Notes under the pieces: generated by a model
Database searches by the model: none
The model's input: only the letters and a program-made list of their open reading frames with translations
Told to the model about the DNA's origin: nothing
From: Eleusine coracana subsp. coracana
Taxonomy: Eukaryota > Streptophyta > Magnoliopsida > Poales > Poaceae
Assembly (NCBI GenBank): GCA_032690845.1
Contig: CM064426.1
Span: 68,684,403 to 68,748,402, forward strand
Direction: 5' to 3'
Length of the DNA stretch: 64,000 nt
Shown here: positions 20,889 to 33,057 of the stretch, in pieces
How the letters are laid out: each line of letters begins with the position of its first letter
Position numbering within the stretch: the stretch's first letter is position 1
Program-made: the position numbers and the translations under genes

Positions 20889-22713
20889 TTATGCCAAGTG
20901 GACAAGGTGCTCATCACTAATTACTTCCACCTGCACTGCCCATGACTCATAGTCATAGGCATCTCCTTCAGTTATTACAATCCACCTAGGGATAGAGTCA
21001 AGATTGATAACTTTTGCCCTAACTATAATGCTTGCTAGGTTATTGAAATCCTGCCCCCATACTTTCAGCATACCAAAGCTACACAGGGCGGCCTCCAAAT
21101 ATTGCTGGTTCCAAAAGTCCAGGGGAAATCCCAAGAGCATCAACCAGCAGCACTCATGATTTAGATTAAGGGCTCGATGATTTGGGCCTCTATTGTGTTT
21201 GATCAAGCTGATTCTGACATCACAAAAATCATGTGGACTACAATTAATTAGCAAGTCTCTATCATGGAACCTATCAAACTTGGCATAAGATTGACTAAAA
21301 AGGCATGGCTGAATACTTCTAACACAGACTCTCTTGTGGATCTGAAATAAGTCATCCAAAACATCTCTAATATTCGCAAAAGGTACCTGATGAAAAGGCA
21401 TACGGCTGATGGTGACAATAGCAACATCCTCATTTCTTGCGTTTGGCCACCGTCCCACCACACGCGCCATGACTGCTCTATCCGGCATATGGACCCTATG
21501 AAATCCCGATGGCAAGAAAGGCTTCGGGTCAATGTGGTTGTAGGCCATGTCGGCCTACAGAGGTGGAGAGGTCATAGGTGCGGGTCCCGAGGAGGGAGAG
21601 CAATGAAAAATGAAGGTGATGGTACCAAAGTTGCGTGCTCTGGCGGCGGAGGGGTTTTACATCCAAGACAAAGGTCGATGGAGGGGCCAAAAGATGAGGG
21701 GTCACATGCTTTAACACTTGGAGTCAGGGCAGTCAACTGCTTGGTCCCACCAGTCATGCATTGCTTTGGCCGGTAAACTTGCTTCATCAATACAACTCTT
21801 TTTTCCTTTCTGGATGAATCTACAATTGATGATATCTGCCTGCAGAATCCCAAACCAAACCTGGATCAGCACCGAATCCTACCAAAGCAGAATTTTCACG
21901 TATGATTAATTTGCAAACATCTACTGCAGCCCACACCTGATTTGCTGCGTTGGCCCATAATTGACCCAATTTCTGGTGCTTTACGTTGAGATCTATTTTT
22001 GTCTGCTTGATTTGTGGGCTTTCCATACTCCTTTGGATTTTGAACTGGTTGCTCTCCCGCCAACGCCAGGATCTCCATTCGATCAAAGACTGGTCATCTT
22101 GGATATTCAATCGTATCAAACACTGATTTCTTGATCATTGCACTCCGATTACTTAGGTCCTGATGGAGTCTATCAAACACCTTAGAGCTTGAAACTGTAG
22201 ATGAACGAACCAGAATTGGTACTGTATTTGCTCCCGTAAGGAGTGATTTACCTTTTCCTTTAACGGCCTCCACAAAAGAGATCTGCTTCTTATTCTTACT
22301 GTCTGTCACTGTTGTCCATTCTGATTCTTGTTCAGCCGCCCATCGTGAAGCCTCTTGTTCTGAAGATGGACCTCCATTACCCTAGAGGTGGAAGGTGACT
22401 TTGAAGGCATCACATTCATAGGATCAAAGGTTGTAAACATAGAAATCCACTTGTTTGGATGAGACATAAAACTTGAAAACCCAATCTCTAATATGCGGAA
22501 CTTTGAAATCTCGAGCAATGCCTCGAATTGAGGCCTGAAGAAGAAAACCAACCAGCAACTCATCCAGACGAAACTTGCACCGTCCCACTGAGAGTACCAG
22601 AAAGAATTCTTGAAGTCCAGATCGCGGTGAGTAGATGACCGGAAGACCAAATCACCGCCTGATTTCCTCCTGTTCAGCGAGACCAGCGGAGAAATTGAGG
22701 TCGTGAAGCTCAT
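20889..22713 (-). pseudogene. LINE ORF1, N-terminal half
   Basis: Minus-strand pieces 22713-22306, 22309-22094, 22119-21820 and 21548-20889 form the N-terminal part of ORF1. The best piece (219 codons) opens MAYNHIDPKPFLPSGF, has AVMARVVGRWPNARNEDVAIVTI and a CCWLMLLGFPLDFWNQQYLEAALCSFG stretch, a pattern of the DUF4283-like nucleic-acid-binding region of plant LINE ORF1. KNKKQISFVEAVKGKGKS and LFDRLHQDLSNRS-type text occur upstream. Several frame breaks are present, and Cassandra interrupts the ORF at 20791. It would have coated LINE RNA. Confidence 0.75.
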
Positions 22714-22924
22714 ACCTTATAGCAGACGCATCATTGGATTCCTCCCCCTCTACAAGGGAGGAGAGTGCGCCCCAACCCCGACCTGTATCCATGGAAGTGG
22801 ATTAGGCCATGGGGAGGCCAGGGCACCGATTAGCATCAGAGATGGCCAGCTAAAATTCCAGATCGCCGGTGATCTCCATTTTTGCCGCTCCGCAAAACCC
22901 GGATCCACGCGCATTGCTGTTCTT

Positions 22925-25453
22925 GGGGCCACATTCATTTGCTGTGCCACACGAGGATGGCTGTGTAGTTATGTTCTAGATTGATTATTCCTTCAGAAGG
23001 GATCATGGTACAACCTGAAGATTTGAGCTATAATGGACAGTAAATGTTGACTGTACAACACTAACACAATGAACGTACACACAATGACTGTCAAACAGCA
23101 CCTTGGAGAAGAACACACTCTTCGTAATTGACATTATATATAGAAGAAATATAACGTAGGCTTCCAAAACCTGTGCATGTGCAATATGGGTTTTGTAAGA
23201 TATGAATGCTTTGCTGGTTCTCCTCTGATTCCGCATAATTTTCCAGGGTACTCAACCAGTAACCTTTGGAAAAACAAAATTAGAAAAAAAAAGTTACGCA
23301 TACCTTCAATTATTAATCTGCAAAGAGACCCACCGCTTGAGGAAAGTTATGAACTTTCATTAACATCGAACCTAACAGAGTCTAATTTTTGAACTTAACT
23401 TACTATTAGTTACACAATATTTTGCCCAGTGTGAAGGGACATCGATCCGTCACCATGCGATTGAAGTAACAGATCTCGGATACACTGTTGATGTTACCAA
23501 TTCAGATAATAATTGTACATTCACTATTATTTTATTTTCATAGCTAGACAATATATATCTCCTTTGACCTACATAAATACTTGAGAGCTGAAAAGAGCTC
23601 TGAGTTGTGTGGAGCGACACAAGCAAGACACATGGAACCATAGTGCGTGACTGTTGATCCAAATCGACGACGGATATATATGAAACCAATCTTGTGTGGC
23701 TTTTGGACTCAGGTGGCCTGCTGGGAGGCATGGGGAGTACTCCACTCTTGTAGTGATAGAAGGGCTGCTGTCAGAACAACTGGGGAAGATGACCCTCATC
23801 AGTTCAGGCGAGCATCCATGGTGAAGTGCGTCCAGTGAGGGAACATGGAGAAATTGGGGCCGGCATGGAAGCCGACAATGCTACTCTGCTGCAATGTTAT
23901 CTTCTGTTACCTCTATTTCAGCACTGCGCCTACCTAGCAGACTTTCTCAGATAGCGTTTGTGTACTCGCTACTGCCAGATGTCAGATCAAAAGGGTGGGA
24001 CACGAGTACACAGGTTGCAGTGTAGTTTGAGTCTCGACGAACATGAACAAAATAAAAGTTTGAGTTTTGAGGAAACTGAACAAAATGAATATGTAAGCAA
24101 TGCAATACCATATCTTCATATGGCAGCCTGGGAACCGCCTCGATTGCCCAGATGGGCTCAATCTCGCCAAAGCGCCTACCTTCCTCTGCTGCGTGGCGAG
24201 ACCTGTCTTCAGCTGGACGGCACCAGGCCACTGCTCGTGTGGCCACGTCGTTCGGAGGCGGGGCTGCTCCTCGCACAGGAGGAAAGGACAAGGGTGGAGC
24301 CCAGCTTCGTACACAAGATGATGTACACAAGGTGCTGCTATGCTGCTACAAATACATGGTGTTGTACACGGAGGTTTTAATCTACTGCTGCTAGTGTTTT
24401 TTTTTTTACCCCATAACTGATTCAGGATTGAGTCGCTCCGCTGTTCGTTGACGCTCAAAGTCGACCCTTCTGCAATAACAATGCTCAAGTCAAGCCATCT
24501 TTGTCAGAGTTACCATCTATCACGGCGGTGATACCACTCATGCCTGATCCTTCTCCTCACACGACTAATGGTCCGAGTCAACGCTGTCCGCCACCCTATA
24601 GGATGCTGCCACCATAGATGCCGCAAATAGGATGAAGTTGGTTCTACCTTGTTGATACGTCCGAGCGCCCCATCACACTCGCCATCGCGTGATCGGCCAG
24701 TTGTCCAGTGAGTTCTTCTCGACAGGACATAACTGATTTTTTTGTGCATCCAGTCTGCTCGTCATGATGATTTTGGAACAACGCCCTTCTCCACGGTTAC
24801 AACCACATCCACCTCGACTTCAGCTATTTCGGCACTAAGGGGCTATCATCTGTATGAGGTACTCGCCGGTTTTCTCTCCAGTCGCAGCAGTTGTACTCAA
24901 AGCTTCAACTGCAAGGGGGTTTTTACCATCGACTTCTTCTCCAGTCTCACTATTAGAGTATATTTGGTAGTTTAGATTATGTATCTAGGACTTTCATATA
25001 TATATCCCTGAAGGTGTCTTGCGCATCAAGTCTTATAATCTCATATATACCGGCTGAGAGGCTTTATACGCATCTATTCTCTCTTACACTAAGGAAAACA
25101 GCAAAGCGGATATTCCCTATGCTCTCGGCTGTTGCTCCGGTGGCTTTAGCACGCCGGTCCAACAGGTGTGGATAGGGTGGTGATGCGGGGAGCGGGCGCC
25201 ACCTTGTCATCCTACCCCATCAGCACCAGCGTTGAATGCCACCCTGTGCACAACAGCCGGAGGAGTGGGTGCGAGCGCTCCCTCCAACTCCACCCAACCG
25301 CCGACGGACGGGCGCGGGAGCACGATCACACAGGATGGTGGCACTGAGGACAGGCCGGGCGTCAGAGCAGAGAGACATACTAGCAATTTTCTTGCTGTCG
25401 TAGGGGACCCAATAGGACAACAATTTTTGCAAGCCAACCTGCAAAACAGAAAA
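22925..25453. other. inter-element region, no intact gene
   Basis: 23450-23840 resembles the host-derived units at 9.3, 43.4 and 53.0 kb (shared GGGAGGCA(T/C)(T/G)GGGAGTACTC at about 23724). 23947-24488 has open frames on both strands (minus-strand text with RAVAWCRPAEDRS) that I do not recognise. 24780-25000 (ATTTCGGCACTAAGGGGCTATCAT and following) looks like a fragment of the region before a gypsy LTR, but this is weak. 25120-25450 is GC-rich without a supported gene. Confidence 0.4.
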
Positions 25454-28400
25454 TGTAACACTCAGGATTTGTACGAAACATGACAACTATCCAATGAAGA
25501 ACACACTCTAAAAGTTTGAAATAATTCGAAGCCTATTTCATATGAAAATTGATCAAATTAAGTAAGATTTGAACTACAAGTCAAATATTTTCAATGTAAT
25601 TTAGGGCTCCCAAAAATTTATGCTGTAGGGTAGAGTGAAATATAATTTTGAGCTAAATTTCAGATTTTTATTCCCTGATTGAGTGTCCTAAATAAATTCC
25701 TATAGACTTAAAAACATACCATGTTTGAAATGATCTCTATTTAAATTCCAATGCAGCTTGTTGAACGAACCTATTTTCTAAATTACAAGCATATCCTGAC
25801 AAACACACCTATATTTTTATTTTTGTAAACTCAGCTCTGAATTAATACATACGCTAACTAACAGAGACCATATTTTTTAAAAAAAATTAAGAAAAAAAAG
25901 ACCGTTGGTCCCACCTGTCAGCCGCTCAGGCCACCATCTTCTTCGCTGGTTGGCCGTCGCGGACGGCACGGCTCCGCGTGGTGGACGCCGGGTCGCCGCT
26001 CGCAGCCCTGGTCCGAAACCAGCCCCAAAAACCGGAGTCCCACCCCCAGTTTTCTCCCCGGCGCGGGCCCTGTCTTTTTCTTCTCTCTCCCTCGTTCTCT
26101 GGTCGCGCGCAAGCTCAACCCCGCCGCCCAGCCATTGCTGCCGCTCGAGCTCACTGCCCCGCCTCGCGCCGCCCCAGCACAAATCCGACGACTCAAGCGA
26201 TGCGCGAGCTTCCCCTCTTCCACCCCGACCCCCTCTTTCCCCGTGAAACAGACTACGTGGCCAGCATTATTTCGAAGACTGAATCCCCCTCTCCGAGCTC
26301 CACCGCCCGTCGCTAGCCACCTCCAGTCATCGCCGGGAGCTGCAGCACCTCCAGGCGAGCGCGTCTACTCGCGGTGGGCCTGTCTGTGCCTTGCACGGAC
26401 TTGGGAAACCCGGCGGAGGTGCAGTCGAGAGAGTTCCCGTCAGCCTGGGCCGCTGGGCGCCATGTGACACCGCAGGGTAACGCCATGTGACACCGCAGGG
26501 TAACGCCATGTGCAAGCTAGAACCGACGCCCTGCACCCACCTCTCTCCTCTGGTCACTACTGGGAGCCATCGCCCCTTGCTTCTCTCGCGCGCAGCTGCT
26601 ACCCGAGCTCCATTGCCAAACGAGCTTCGAGCTCCTGCCGTTGTCAATCTGCTAGCTCATAGCCTCTGTCCTTCGCTCCAGAGCTGCGCAAGAGCGCTAT
26701 GAAGCTCAACCTGCCACCAATTGTTGTCTTCCACCGTGAAGATCCGGATCGAAGGCATCTTGTTTCGTTTGGTCAACCACCGACCACCATTGTTGGCAGC
26801 TCCGAATTCTCCGCGCATGGTAAGCTATTTTGAAATTACTTTGGCATGCAAGTTGTTTCCCTCTTGGCGTATCCTCTGATCAATTCTCTGTTCATTTCTC
26901 CAAGCCAAATCGTGAGATTTGGTGACTTTGTTGCCGCCATGGGCAGAGCTCCAGCACAAGCTCGTGCTTGCCCTGTGCGCAAGACCTGTCCTGATTGGTC
27001 GAGGCCCAATTAGCTTCTCTGTTTTATTTAAAATAGCTATAAATCAATTAAACATTGTACAATGCATAACTAAATAATTACTGCGAATTTTGGAGCAAGA
27101 TAAATTTTGATAACCTCCACTGGACATGTGCTGTTGTAGAAAAATGTAAAACCCCATTTCGTATGAATGTTTATATCAGAACTCAAATGAATATGTTATA
27201 CCGTAATAAAGTAATAAATAAATCCAGGAACCTGATAAATTCGTGAAACCTGGTGAACACTCATGTTTTGCCATACTTAGTTTTCTTGCAAAGTCATACC
27301 TTGTAATTCTCTGTATAATTATCACAATTAATTAAATGACCTGTTTATTAATTTAATTATTTAAAATTATTTGGCCTCATGCATGTCAATGAAACTTGGT
27401 AGTTAATCCTAGTTTGCAATGCCTAATCATCCTGTAAAATGACAAATGTTAGCTATCTATATTTTGATCACCATTAAATATTTAATCTTTGGCCTTGATT
27501 AAATATTTAAAAATTCAACGGCTCATTACATGCAAGTACAAATTGGTCAATAATTCACTCGTGGCATATTTTACTTACTGTAGATTGCCCATATGCAAAT
27601 GACCTCCAGAATTATGCTAAAATAATATTGTCTTCTAAAAACCTAATAATTCAGTAAATCGTATAAAGGCTGGGTAGCATGCTAACGAACAACACCTCCT
27701 TTCACTTCTACATGTAATATTGATGTTAACGTATTTATTGGGGAAGTGTCATGAATCGAATAATGTTCTTATACACCACATCATTCGCATCATGTAGATC
27801 ATGAGGTGAACCACGTGGAAGTGGGACAGGAGCAGGAGTCAGAAGAGCAAGGAGGAAATTCCGCTAACTAGGAACCCACTCGAGGCAAGCCCTGGTGCAT
27901 TCCACCAAGTTTTACCGCTTTCTATTTAATCTCTATATAGTGTGTGTAGGCTTGCATGTGTATTAGGTTTACAGGAGTTGTTTGAAAATCTAGAATTGTA
28001 GTAGGTTCCCCTTACCTGATAATAGCCTCAGAATAGTAGTTGCTCTGCTTAATTTAGGACGATCATTTGTCGAGTGGTATGGAGACCACTCGTAGATCAG
28101 GAAATACTATCACTTGGAAATATTGTCAAGAGGAAGGAAAGGTGGAATGGGATAACAAATGAAGACCGGACGGGTAACTAGGTGGAAAGGGAAGGACAGC
28201 TTGTCTTCAAAGAGGTAGCCCCGTCCGAGTCACACCTAAGGCTACGCCTCGTGTCTGGCCCATGGGATCAAGTTTGAACGTACTATTTGCATGCTAGAGT
28301 TATGGGCCCAGTAAACTGACGTAGCTATGACTACTGCCTGGTCGAAAGATAGCCTTCTCCCTTCTTTGGTGGAACTGGGGCTGAGAGGAGGGAGGAATCT

Positions 28401-29345
28401 ACCCACGGATGGCGGCACAGGGCGCATCGTGTTGGGGGACCCTCCTCGGGGGAGTCTGGACCCGGAAGACCTTGTGGTACCACAGTGAAAGGTTGCTCCA
28501 TGCGGCTTCCATGAAGCACGTATGGATCATGCAAGCAGGTTTTTCTGTAGGATGTAAATCAATTTGAGTCGCTGCCTCTCACAGTAATGAGTACCACTTG
28601 ATAACTCCGCTGGAATAGTGTCAGAAGCCATTAAATTGTTGAAAGGGTTTAATGTTGCTGTTTGGAAATTATTATTAATTGTATTGCAACCATGATTGTT
28701 GTAGATATAGGGCAAACTAAATTTACTATTCACCTATTAACTTAACTTGATGGTAAAACTTGAAAAACTAGACATTTACTATTAGACTGGCTTTTGGTAA
28801 CCTGAACCCTACCTTTAGCCTGTGCATGTCTAGGAGTCGGCTGTAGTTGGTCACCTTGACGGGTCAGTCTTGCTGAGTAAACTAGTTACTCAGGGTGACG
28901 TTCTATGTGGTTTTCAGATGACCAGGGCGGAGACTGCCACTATGGTGGGAGATTCCACTGGGAAGGCCAGCGTCCTGATTGCCGGAACATCGAGTGGGAG
29001 TGGTGCACCGATGATGAGGAGAAGTAGATTATTGATTGCCGGCACGATGTTCGGGCAAGCACCTACCAGCCGGATGTTCTGTGTGAATCCTCGTGAGAGG
29101 GCGGATGTATCTTACTTATTCTGTTGGACCATTTTATTTTTGTTAAACTATTCACTTCTATACTTTTAAAGTTTCTGGTTTGTAATTTAAATTCATATTT
29201 ATGTAAAACTCTGTACTCTATCTATGTTCTCTTTGCAATTATATTCGTCTGTCATGTGATGTACTATTAGACGTCGCAGCACGTGACGTCACCCAAGAAT
29301 GATCCTGGAATGGAGCCGTCTCCGTGGTAAGGCGGTTCTGTTACA
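25454..29345 (+). mobile_element. solo LTR of long-LTR gypsy family
   Basis: A 3892-bp unit starting TGTAACACTC and ending GTTCTGTTACA, flanked by GAAAA on both sides (25449-25453 and 29346-29350). This is an exact 5-bp target duplication. No internal coding region is present, so it is a solo LTR left by LTR-LTR recombination. It is related to the 3' LTR beginning at 62728: the stretches 27450-27790 and 63690-64000 align closely (both contain CCATTAA(A/T)TATTTAATCTTT and TATAAAGGCTGGGTAGCAT). The 26-26.7 kb part is strongly GC-rich, and no gene is supported there. Long LTRs of this kind are known from rice RIRE3/RIRE8-type elements. Confidence 0.9.
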
Positions 29346-29350
29346 GAAAA

Positions 29351-29763
29351 TTGGTTTTTACAGGCTCCGCTAGGCGTTTGGAATGGAAGCAGTGGGGGAT
29401 GGACAGCTGGCATCCCAATCAAAAGAGCAGAGCTTTTTTTTTTGAGATTATCGAAAGAGCAGAGCTTTGTCCACCACCATAACATACTCGCATAACATCC
29501 AGACTAGATCAAATAGTTTTTTTTTCTATCCTGCATGATCCAAGTCGTGACCCTCCTCATCCTCTTTATGCCTCAAGGCTATCATATGCTGCCGCATTCC
29601 AGCTCCTGTGCATCTTGCTGACCGTTCCAGATCGACAGCATCCTGGACCACGCGATTGAAGACGATCCTGATCTAGTCGACACCACTGACGCACAAGTGG
29701 CCCCGCAGGAATGTATGTTGACGCTAGCTAGCCATGGTCTACATCTCATGGTGAGCAATGACA
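29351..29763. other. unassigned flank
   Basis: No supported gene. AAGAGCAGAGCTTT occurs twice (about 29423 and 29455) around a T-run, a small local duplication. Another T-run is at 29518-29525. Confidence 0.4.
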
Positions 29764-30074
29764 TGTCATGGACTGGGCCATATATGGGCTAGGCCTTGGC
29801 TGGAATCATCTGATGGGCTGGCAAAGGAATAGGAGATGCTACAAAAGGGAGCAACGAAGGCAATGAGAGTACCATCGACCAGAACCACGAACGCTCGTCT
29901 TCCTCCTCTGACTTCGGCCTCCTCTGTACCTCTAGCTAGTTCCTGCTACCTATCCCTAAACTCCTGCTCTTCCCAGTCTAGATTCCCTTCTATTCTCCCC
30001 GTATTACCCTATTTGTACCTTGAACCTATCGTTACTAGTGCTAATATCATACAGGATCTAGGAGGATTGTAACA
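29764..30074 (+). repeat. 5' LTR of non-autonomous element
   Basis: 311 bp, TGTCATGG...TGTAACA. Contains CT-rich stretches and is followed without a gap by the tRNA-iMet primer-binding site. Confidence 0.92.
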
Positions 30075-30121
30075 TTTGGTATCAGAGCAATTGATCCACA
30101 GCGCTACATGATCCTCGTACC

Positions 30122-31270
30122 ATGGGCCACGAGGAGGAGATTGCTGCCATGAGTGATGTCCAGAAGGCCCGGATTCATGAGCTGCTAGCCAAGTTTCTTG
30201 GGGAGATGAAGCAGACAAACTCCCTATTTAGGAGCATCTCTGCCTCCTTCACATCCCCTGCGTCAACCACATCAGCCCTGCCCCGAGCATCCTTCGCGTC
30301 CATCAGTGTCGCCAAGGATCCCAGCCAAGCTGCTATTGCTGTGTTCTCATCCCTCGACATTGAGCACAACAATATCAACGACGACGCGCCCGCCAACTGC
30401 TCGATGAAATGTCTGAGCCGCGCCCTTGACGGCATGGCGCTTGCTGAGGTGTGCGATGGCGTCAAGGAGGTCGTTCTCATCTCTGCCAATGCTACTACTA
30501 TGCCTACAACCACTACAGCAGAGTCTAGGAACACCAACCTCGACGCGACCTCAACCTATTCGACAAAATGGTTGAACGACGCCATTGACACTGGTACACG
30601 TACACCTGCTGCGGTGGACGCTGACACTGAGGAGTCTTCCTTCATCTCCCTCTGTGCAGCTGCTACGTCATTGGCCATTGATGTTGTTCCTGGTGACAAC
30701 GACAAGGAGGTGCCCACCACATGTTTGATGGAAGTCATGAACCTCCCTATGAACGGTGCAATGACCGCTCTAATGCACATCATCACGGAGAAGAGTGTCA
30801 TCGACTTTGCGTATGATGTGGGTACATCCACAACCCGCTTGACTTATCCCAGCTGCATCAGCACCGGCACAACAACCAGTGGGGATCGAGGTATTGTGCG
30901 ACCATCACCTTGGCCTTCCTTCAGCAAGTATATTGTCCACTCAAGGAACGTGGAGTTGCTATGGATTTGGAAGCCTCCCTGGACTCATCTACCTTGGCAT
31001 ATTATCAGATGGTTGCCTGCTATTGTGCTTATGGAGTTCCTTGAAGGTATGGCTGTGATATCAGTTAATTCTAGTTGTGGTGATCTGCTTGCTATAGCAC
31101 TTGCAATAGCTTCTCAAATTAGGACTGCAATATTGGAATTAGCTGCTCAGTTTTATCTTGCTTGGCATGATCACATCATGGAATTGACCACACATTATTG
31201 CATTGATGAGAGTATGCTGAGAACTTGCTGGATGGGTGTGTGGTGTTGGAACGGGTTCACATTTCACTGA
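30122..31270 (+). CDS. unrecognised internal ORF of non-autonomous LTR element
   Basis: 382 codons from an ATG 47 bp downstream of the primer-binding site, with no internal stop. The first part is alanine, serine and threonine rich, with scattered acidic patches (IHELLAKFLGEMKQTN, VFSSLDIEHNNINDD). A motif like KCLSRALDGMALAEV recurs later in variant form as KWLNDAIDTG and LMEVMNLPMNGAM, so three weak internal repeats may exist. The last 100 residues are hydrophobic and tryptophan-rich. I see no gag core, CCHC knuckle or retropepsin. The position matches where gag normally starts, so it may be a diverged gag or an unrelated sequence captured by the element. Short downstream frames (31225-32397) continue to the polypurine tract with no recognisable domain. 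Confidence 0.6.
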   Translation: MGHEEEIAAMSDVQKARIHELLAKFLGEMKQTNSLFRSISASFTSPASTTSALPRASFASISVAKDPSQAAIAVFSSLDIEHNNINDDAPANCSMKCLSRALDGMALAEVCDGVKEVVLISANATTMPTTTTAESRNTNLDATSTYSTKWLNDAIDTGTRTPAAVDADTEESSFISLCAAATSLAIDVVPGDNDKEVPTTCLMEVMNLPMNGAMTALMHIITEKSVIDFAYDVGTSTTRLTYPSCISTGTTTSGDRGIVRPSPWPSFSKYIVHSRNVELLWIWKPPWTHLPWHIIRWLPAIVLMEFLEGMAVISVNSSCGDLLAIALAIASQIRTAILELAAQFYLAWHDHIMELTTHYCIDESMLRTCWMGVWCWNGFTFH

Positions 31271-31890
31271 TGGATTCAATAGTCTTGTTCCCAACATGGC
31301 CCTGCATTGAGTATCATGAGTTTCTTTACATGCATGGGTCATCCTTCTGCTATTATGGAGTTGTGGTTGTGGAGTTAAATGGATGGTGTGGGGAGTGGGT
31401 CAGGAAGTACTCAGGGGTATCCTTGCTGGATGATGGTGACCTGGTGGGCAATGGATTCAACACTCTGCACTATGTTACATTAGGTTACATTATGGGCTTG
31501 ACATATTGTTACACTCCTGGGAGTCTCTTGAGAACTTGTTGGAATAATGGTGTTCAGTTAGAGTGGGCTTGATTTTCCTCTGCTGGATGCTATAGTCCGC
31601 TTCCCAACCTTGTTGTGCATCAAGCTCATTATTGACCTTCTCACACACTATTCCATTGTTGGAAGTTTGTTGAGAGCTTGCTGTGTGGATTTGGTAGAGT
31701 TAGAGCAGCTTGAGTTTCTTGCTAACATGACAGTTAGTGAAAGAAAAGGAGAGAAGAGCCTTGGGGAATTTCTTGTGTGCCTTGCTCATAGAATTGTGGC
31801 TCAAAGTACTTCTGTTGAGAAGTTATCTCAAGGTCTTGCTGTTGGCTGGGTTCTTGCTTGCAGATTGCTTTGTCTCGATGAAAGAAAAGT

Positions 31891-32397
31891 ATGCTCATAG
31901 TTTGTGCAGGCAATAAGTGGTCTTCATTGGGAAATCTGATCACACTAGATGTGCAGCATGAGGTCCCCCTGTTCATTGAGGAGTATACAAGAGGTGTTCA
32001 GAAAATAGCTGCAAATTCAGAACTTCGGTTGAGTTGCAAGGAAATGGGTGCATGGTGTTGGCTGGGTGCTACCAGGGTTGCCATTAATCTATTGAGGGAT
32101 AGAGTTGGATACACAGTGCTGGAGCTCTTGTTGCTGTTATGCAGACCAACAACAAACAAATGGTGGTGCTATGCAATGGACAATGTTGTCTTCATGTTAG
32201 AGCAACATATTAGGATTATGGAAGAAACCAGGAATGAATGGAGCAACCTTCTACGACAAGTTGTTGTCACTTCCAATGTACAACTACTGAAGCCACTCTT
32301 CCTCATCGTTCATGACCAAGGTGTTAACCAGCAGTCCATGGTGGCATTGCTCTCCAGGAAATTTGTTTCATCGGCTTGGGGGCAAGTCAATTTTTAA
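31891..32397 (+). pseudogene. 3'-terminal ORF of non-autonomous element
   Basis: 168 open codons ending at the polypurine tract. The end reads SAWGQVNF followed by a stop and GEGNV. A polyprotein tail running into a GEGNV-like sequence coded by the purine tract is typical of the end of gypsy integrase, so this may be the remnant of a pol tail, while the remainder is unrecognised. Text such as NEWSNLLRQVVV has no clear family. Confidence 0.4.
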
Positions 32398-32408
32398 GGG
32401 GAGGGGAA

Positions 32409-32719
32409 TGTCATGGACTGGGCCATATATGGGCTAGGCCTTGGCTGGAATCATCTGATGGGCTGGCAAAGGAATAGGAGATGCTACAAAAGGGAGCAAC
32501 GAAGGCAATGAGAGGACCATCGACCAGAACCACGAACGCTCGTCTTCCTCCTCCGGCTTCGGCCTCCTCTGTACCTCTAGCTAGTTCCTGCTACCTATCC
32601 CTAAACTCCTGCTCTTCCCAGTCTAGATTCCCTTCTATTCTCCCTGTATTACCCTATTTGTACCTTGAACCTATCGTTACTAGTGCTAATATCATACGGG
32701 ATCTTGGAGGATTGTAACA
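32409..32719 (+). repeat. 3' LTR of non-autonomous element
   Basis: Second 311-bp LTR, about 98% identical to the first by eye, preceded by the polypurine tract and followed by GACA. Confidence 0.92.
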
Positions 32720-33057
32720 GACAACCATGGCATCAGCATCATCATCACCAGGAGCAAGCATTTGCTGTCGATGTATCAGAAAACATGGTTGTTCTACAGT
32801 GTACCTGATCCTTAACTCAGTTTCTATACAACACAGTTTTTGAAGAGGTTTGCTTGATAATGGAAAAAATGTTTCTGGATTTTTTGCATACTAGATGCAT
32901 ACAGCCTCAGTCACCATGTTTTACCAAGCATACGAGAGTTGATTCTCATAACAAACTAGAAAAAAAAGCGAAAGAGAAACTACAAGTAAAACTTATGCTG
33001 CAAAGGCCAACCAGGTCTAGCAAAGATATTCATACAATGGACTACTACTGAAGATAT
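32720..33057. other. unassigned flank between elements
   Basis: No gene is supported. Contains an ATCATCATC run near 32740 and ordinary AT-rich sequence. Confidence 0.4.

Larger units (their letters stand above)
14022..22914 (-). mobile_element. full-length L1-type LINE, minus strand
   Basis: Reading on the minus strand the element starts near 22914, carries ORF1 (22713 down to about 18224, split by Cassandra), ORF2 (17732 to about 14390), and ends in a poly-A tail seen as a T-run at about 14020-14032. TGCTGTTCTT is present at both borders (14012-14021 and 22915-22924) and is a plausible 10-bp target duplication. Without the Cassandra insertion it is about 7.5 kb. Many stops and frameshifts make it inactive. 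Confidence 0.85.
29764..32719 (+). mobile_element. non-autonomous LTR retrotransposon, 311-bp LTRs
   Basis: LTRs at 29764-30074 and 32409-32719 are both 311 bp, start TGTCATGGACTGG and end GATTGTAACA. The primer site TTTGGTATCAGAGC follows the first LTR directly, and a purine tract AAGGGGAGGGGAA (32396-32408) precedes the second. GACA flanks both sides (29760-29763 and 32720-32723), a 4-bp match. The LTRs differ at about six positions. The 2.3-kb interior has an unrecognised ORF at 30122-31270 but no gag zinc knuckle, protease, RT or integrase, so the element depends on another. Confidence 0.9.

Noticed and set aside
23947..24488. Minus-strand ORFs of 127 and 168 codons
   Set aside because: No known domain, overlap each other and plus-strand frames, and no conserved copy in the window.
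26135..26702. Long open frames in the GC-rich part of the solo LTR
   Set aside because: They lie inside an LTR, overlap on both strands, have low-complexity proline/arginine-rich text, and no family resemblance. GC-rich composition explains the lack of stops.
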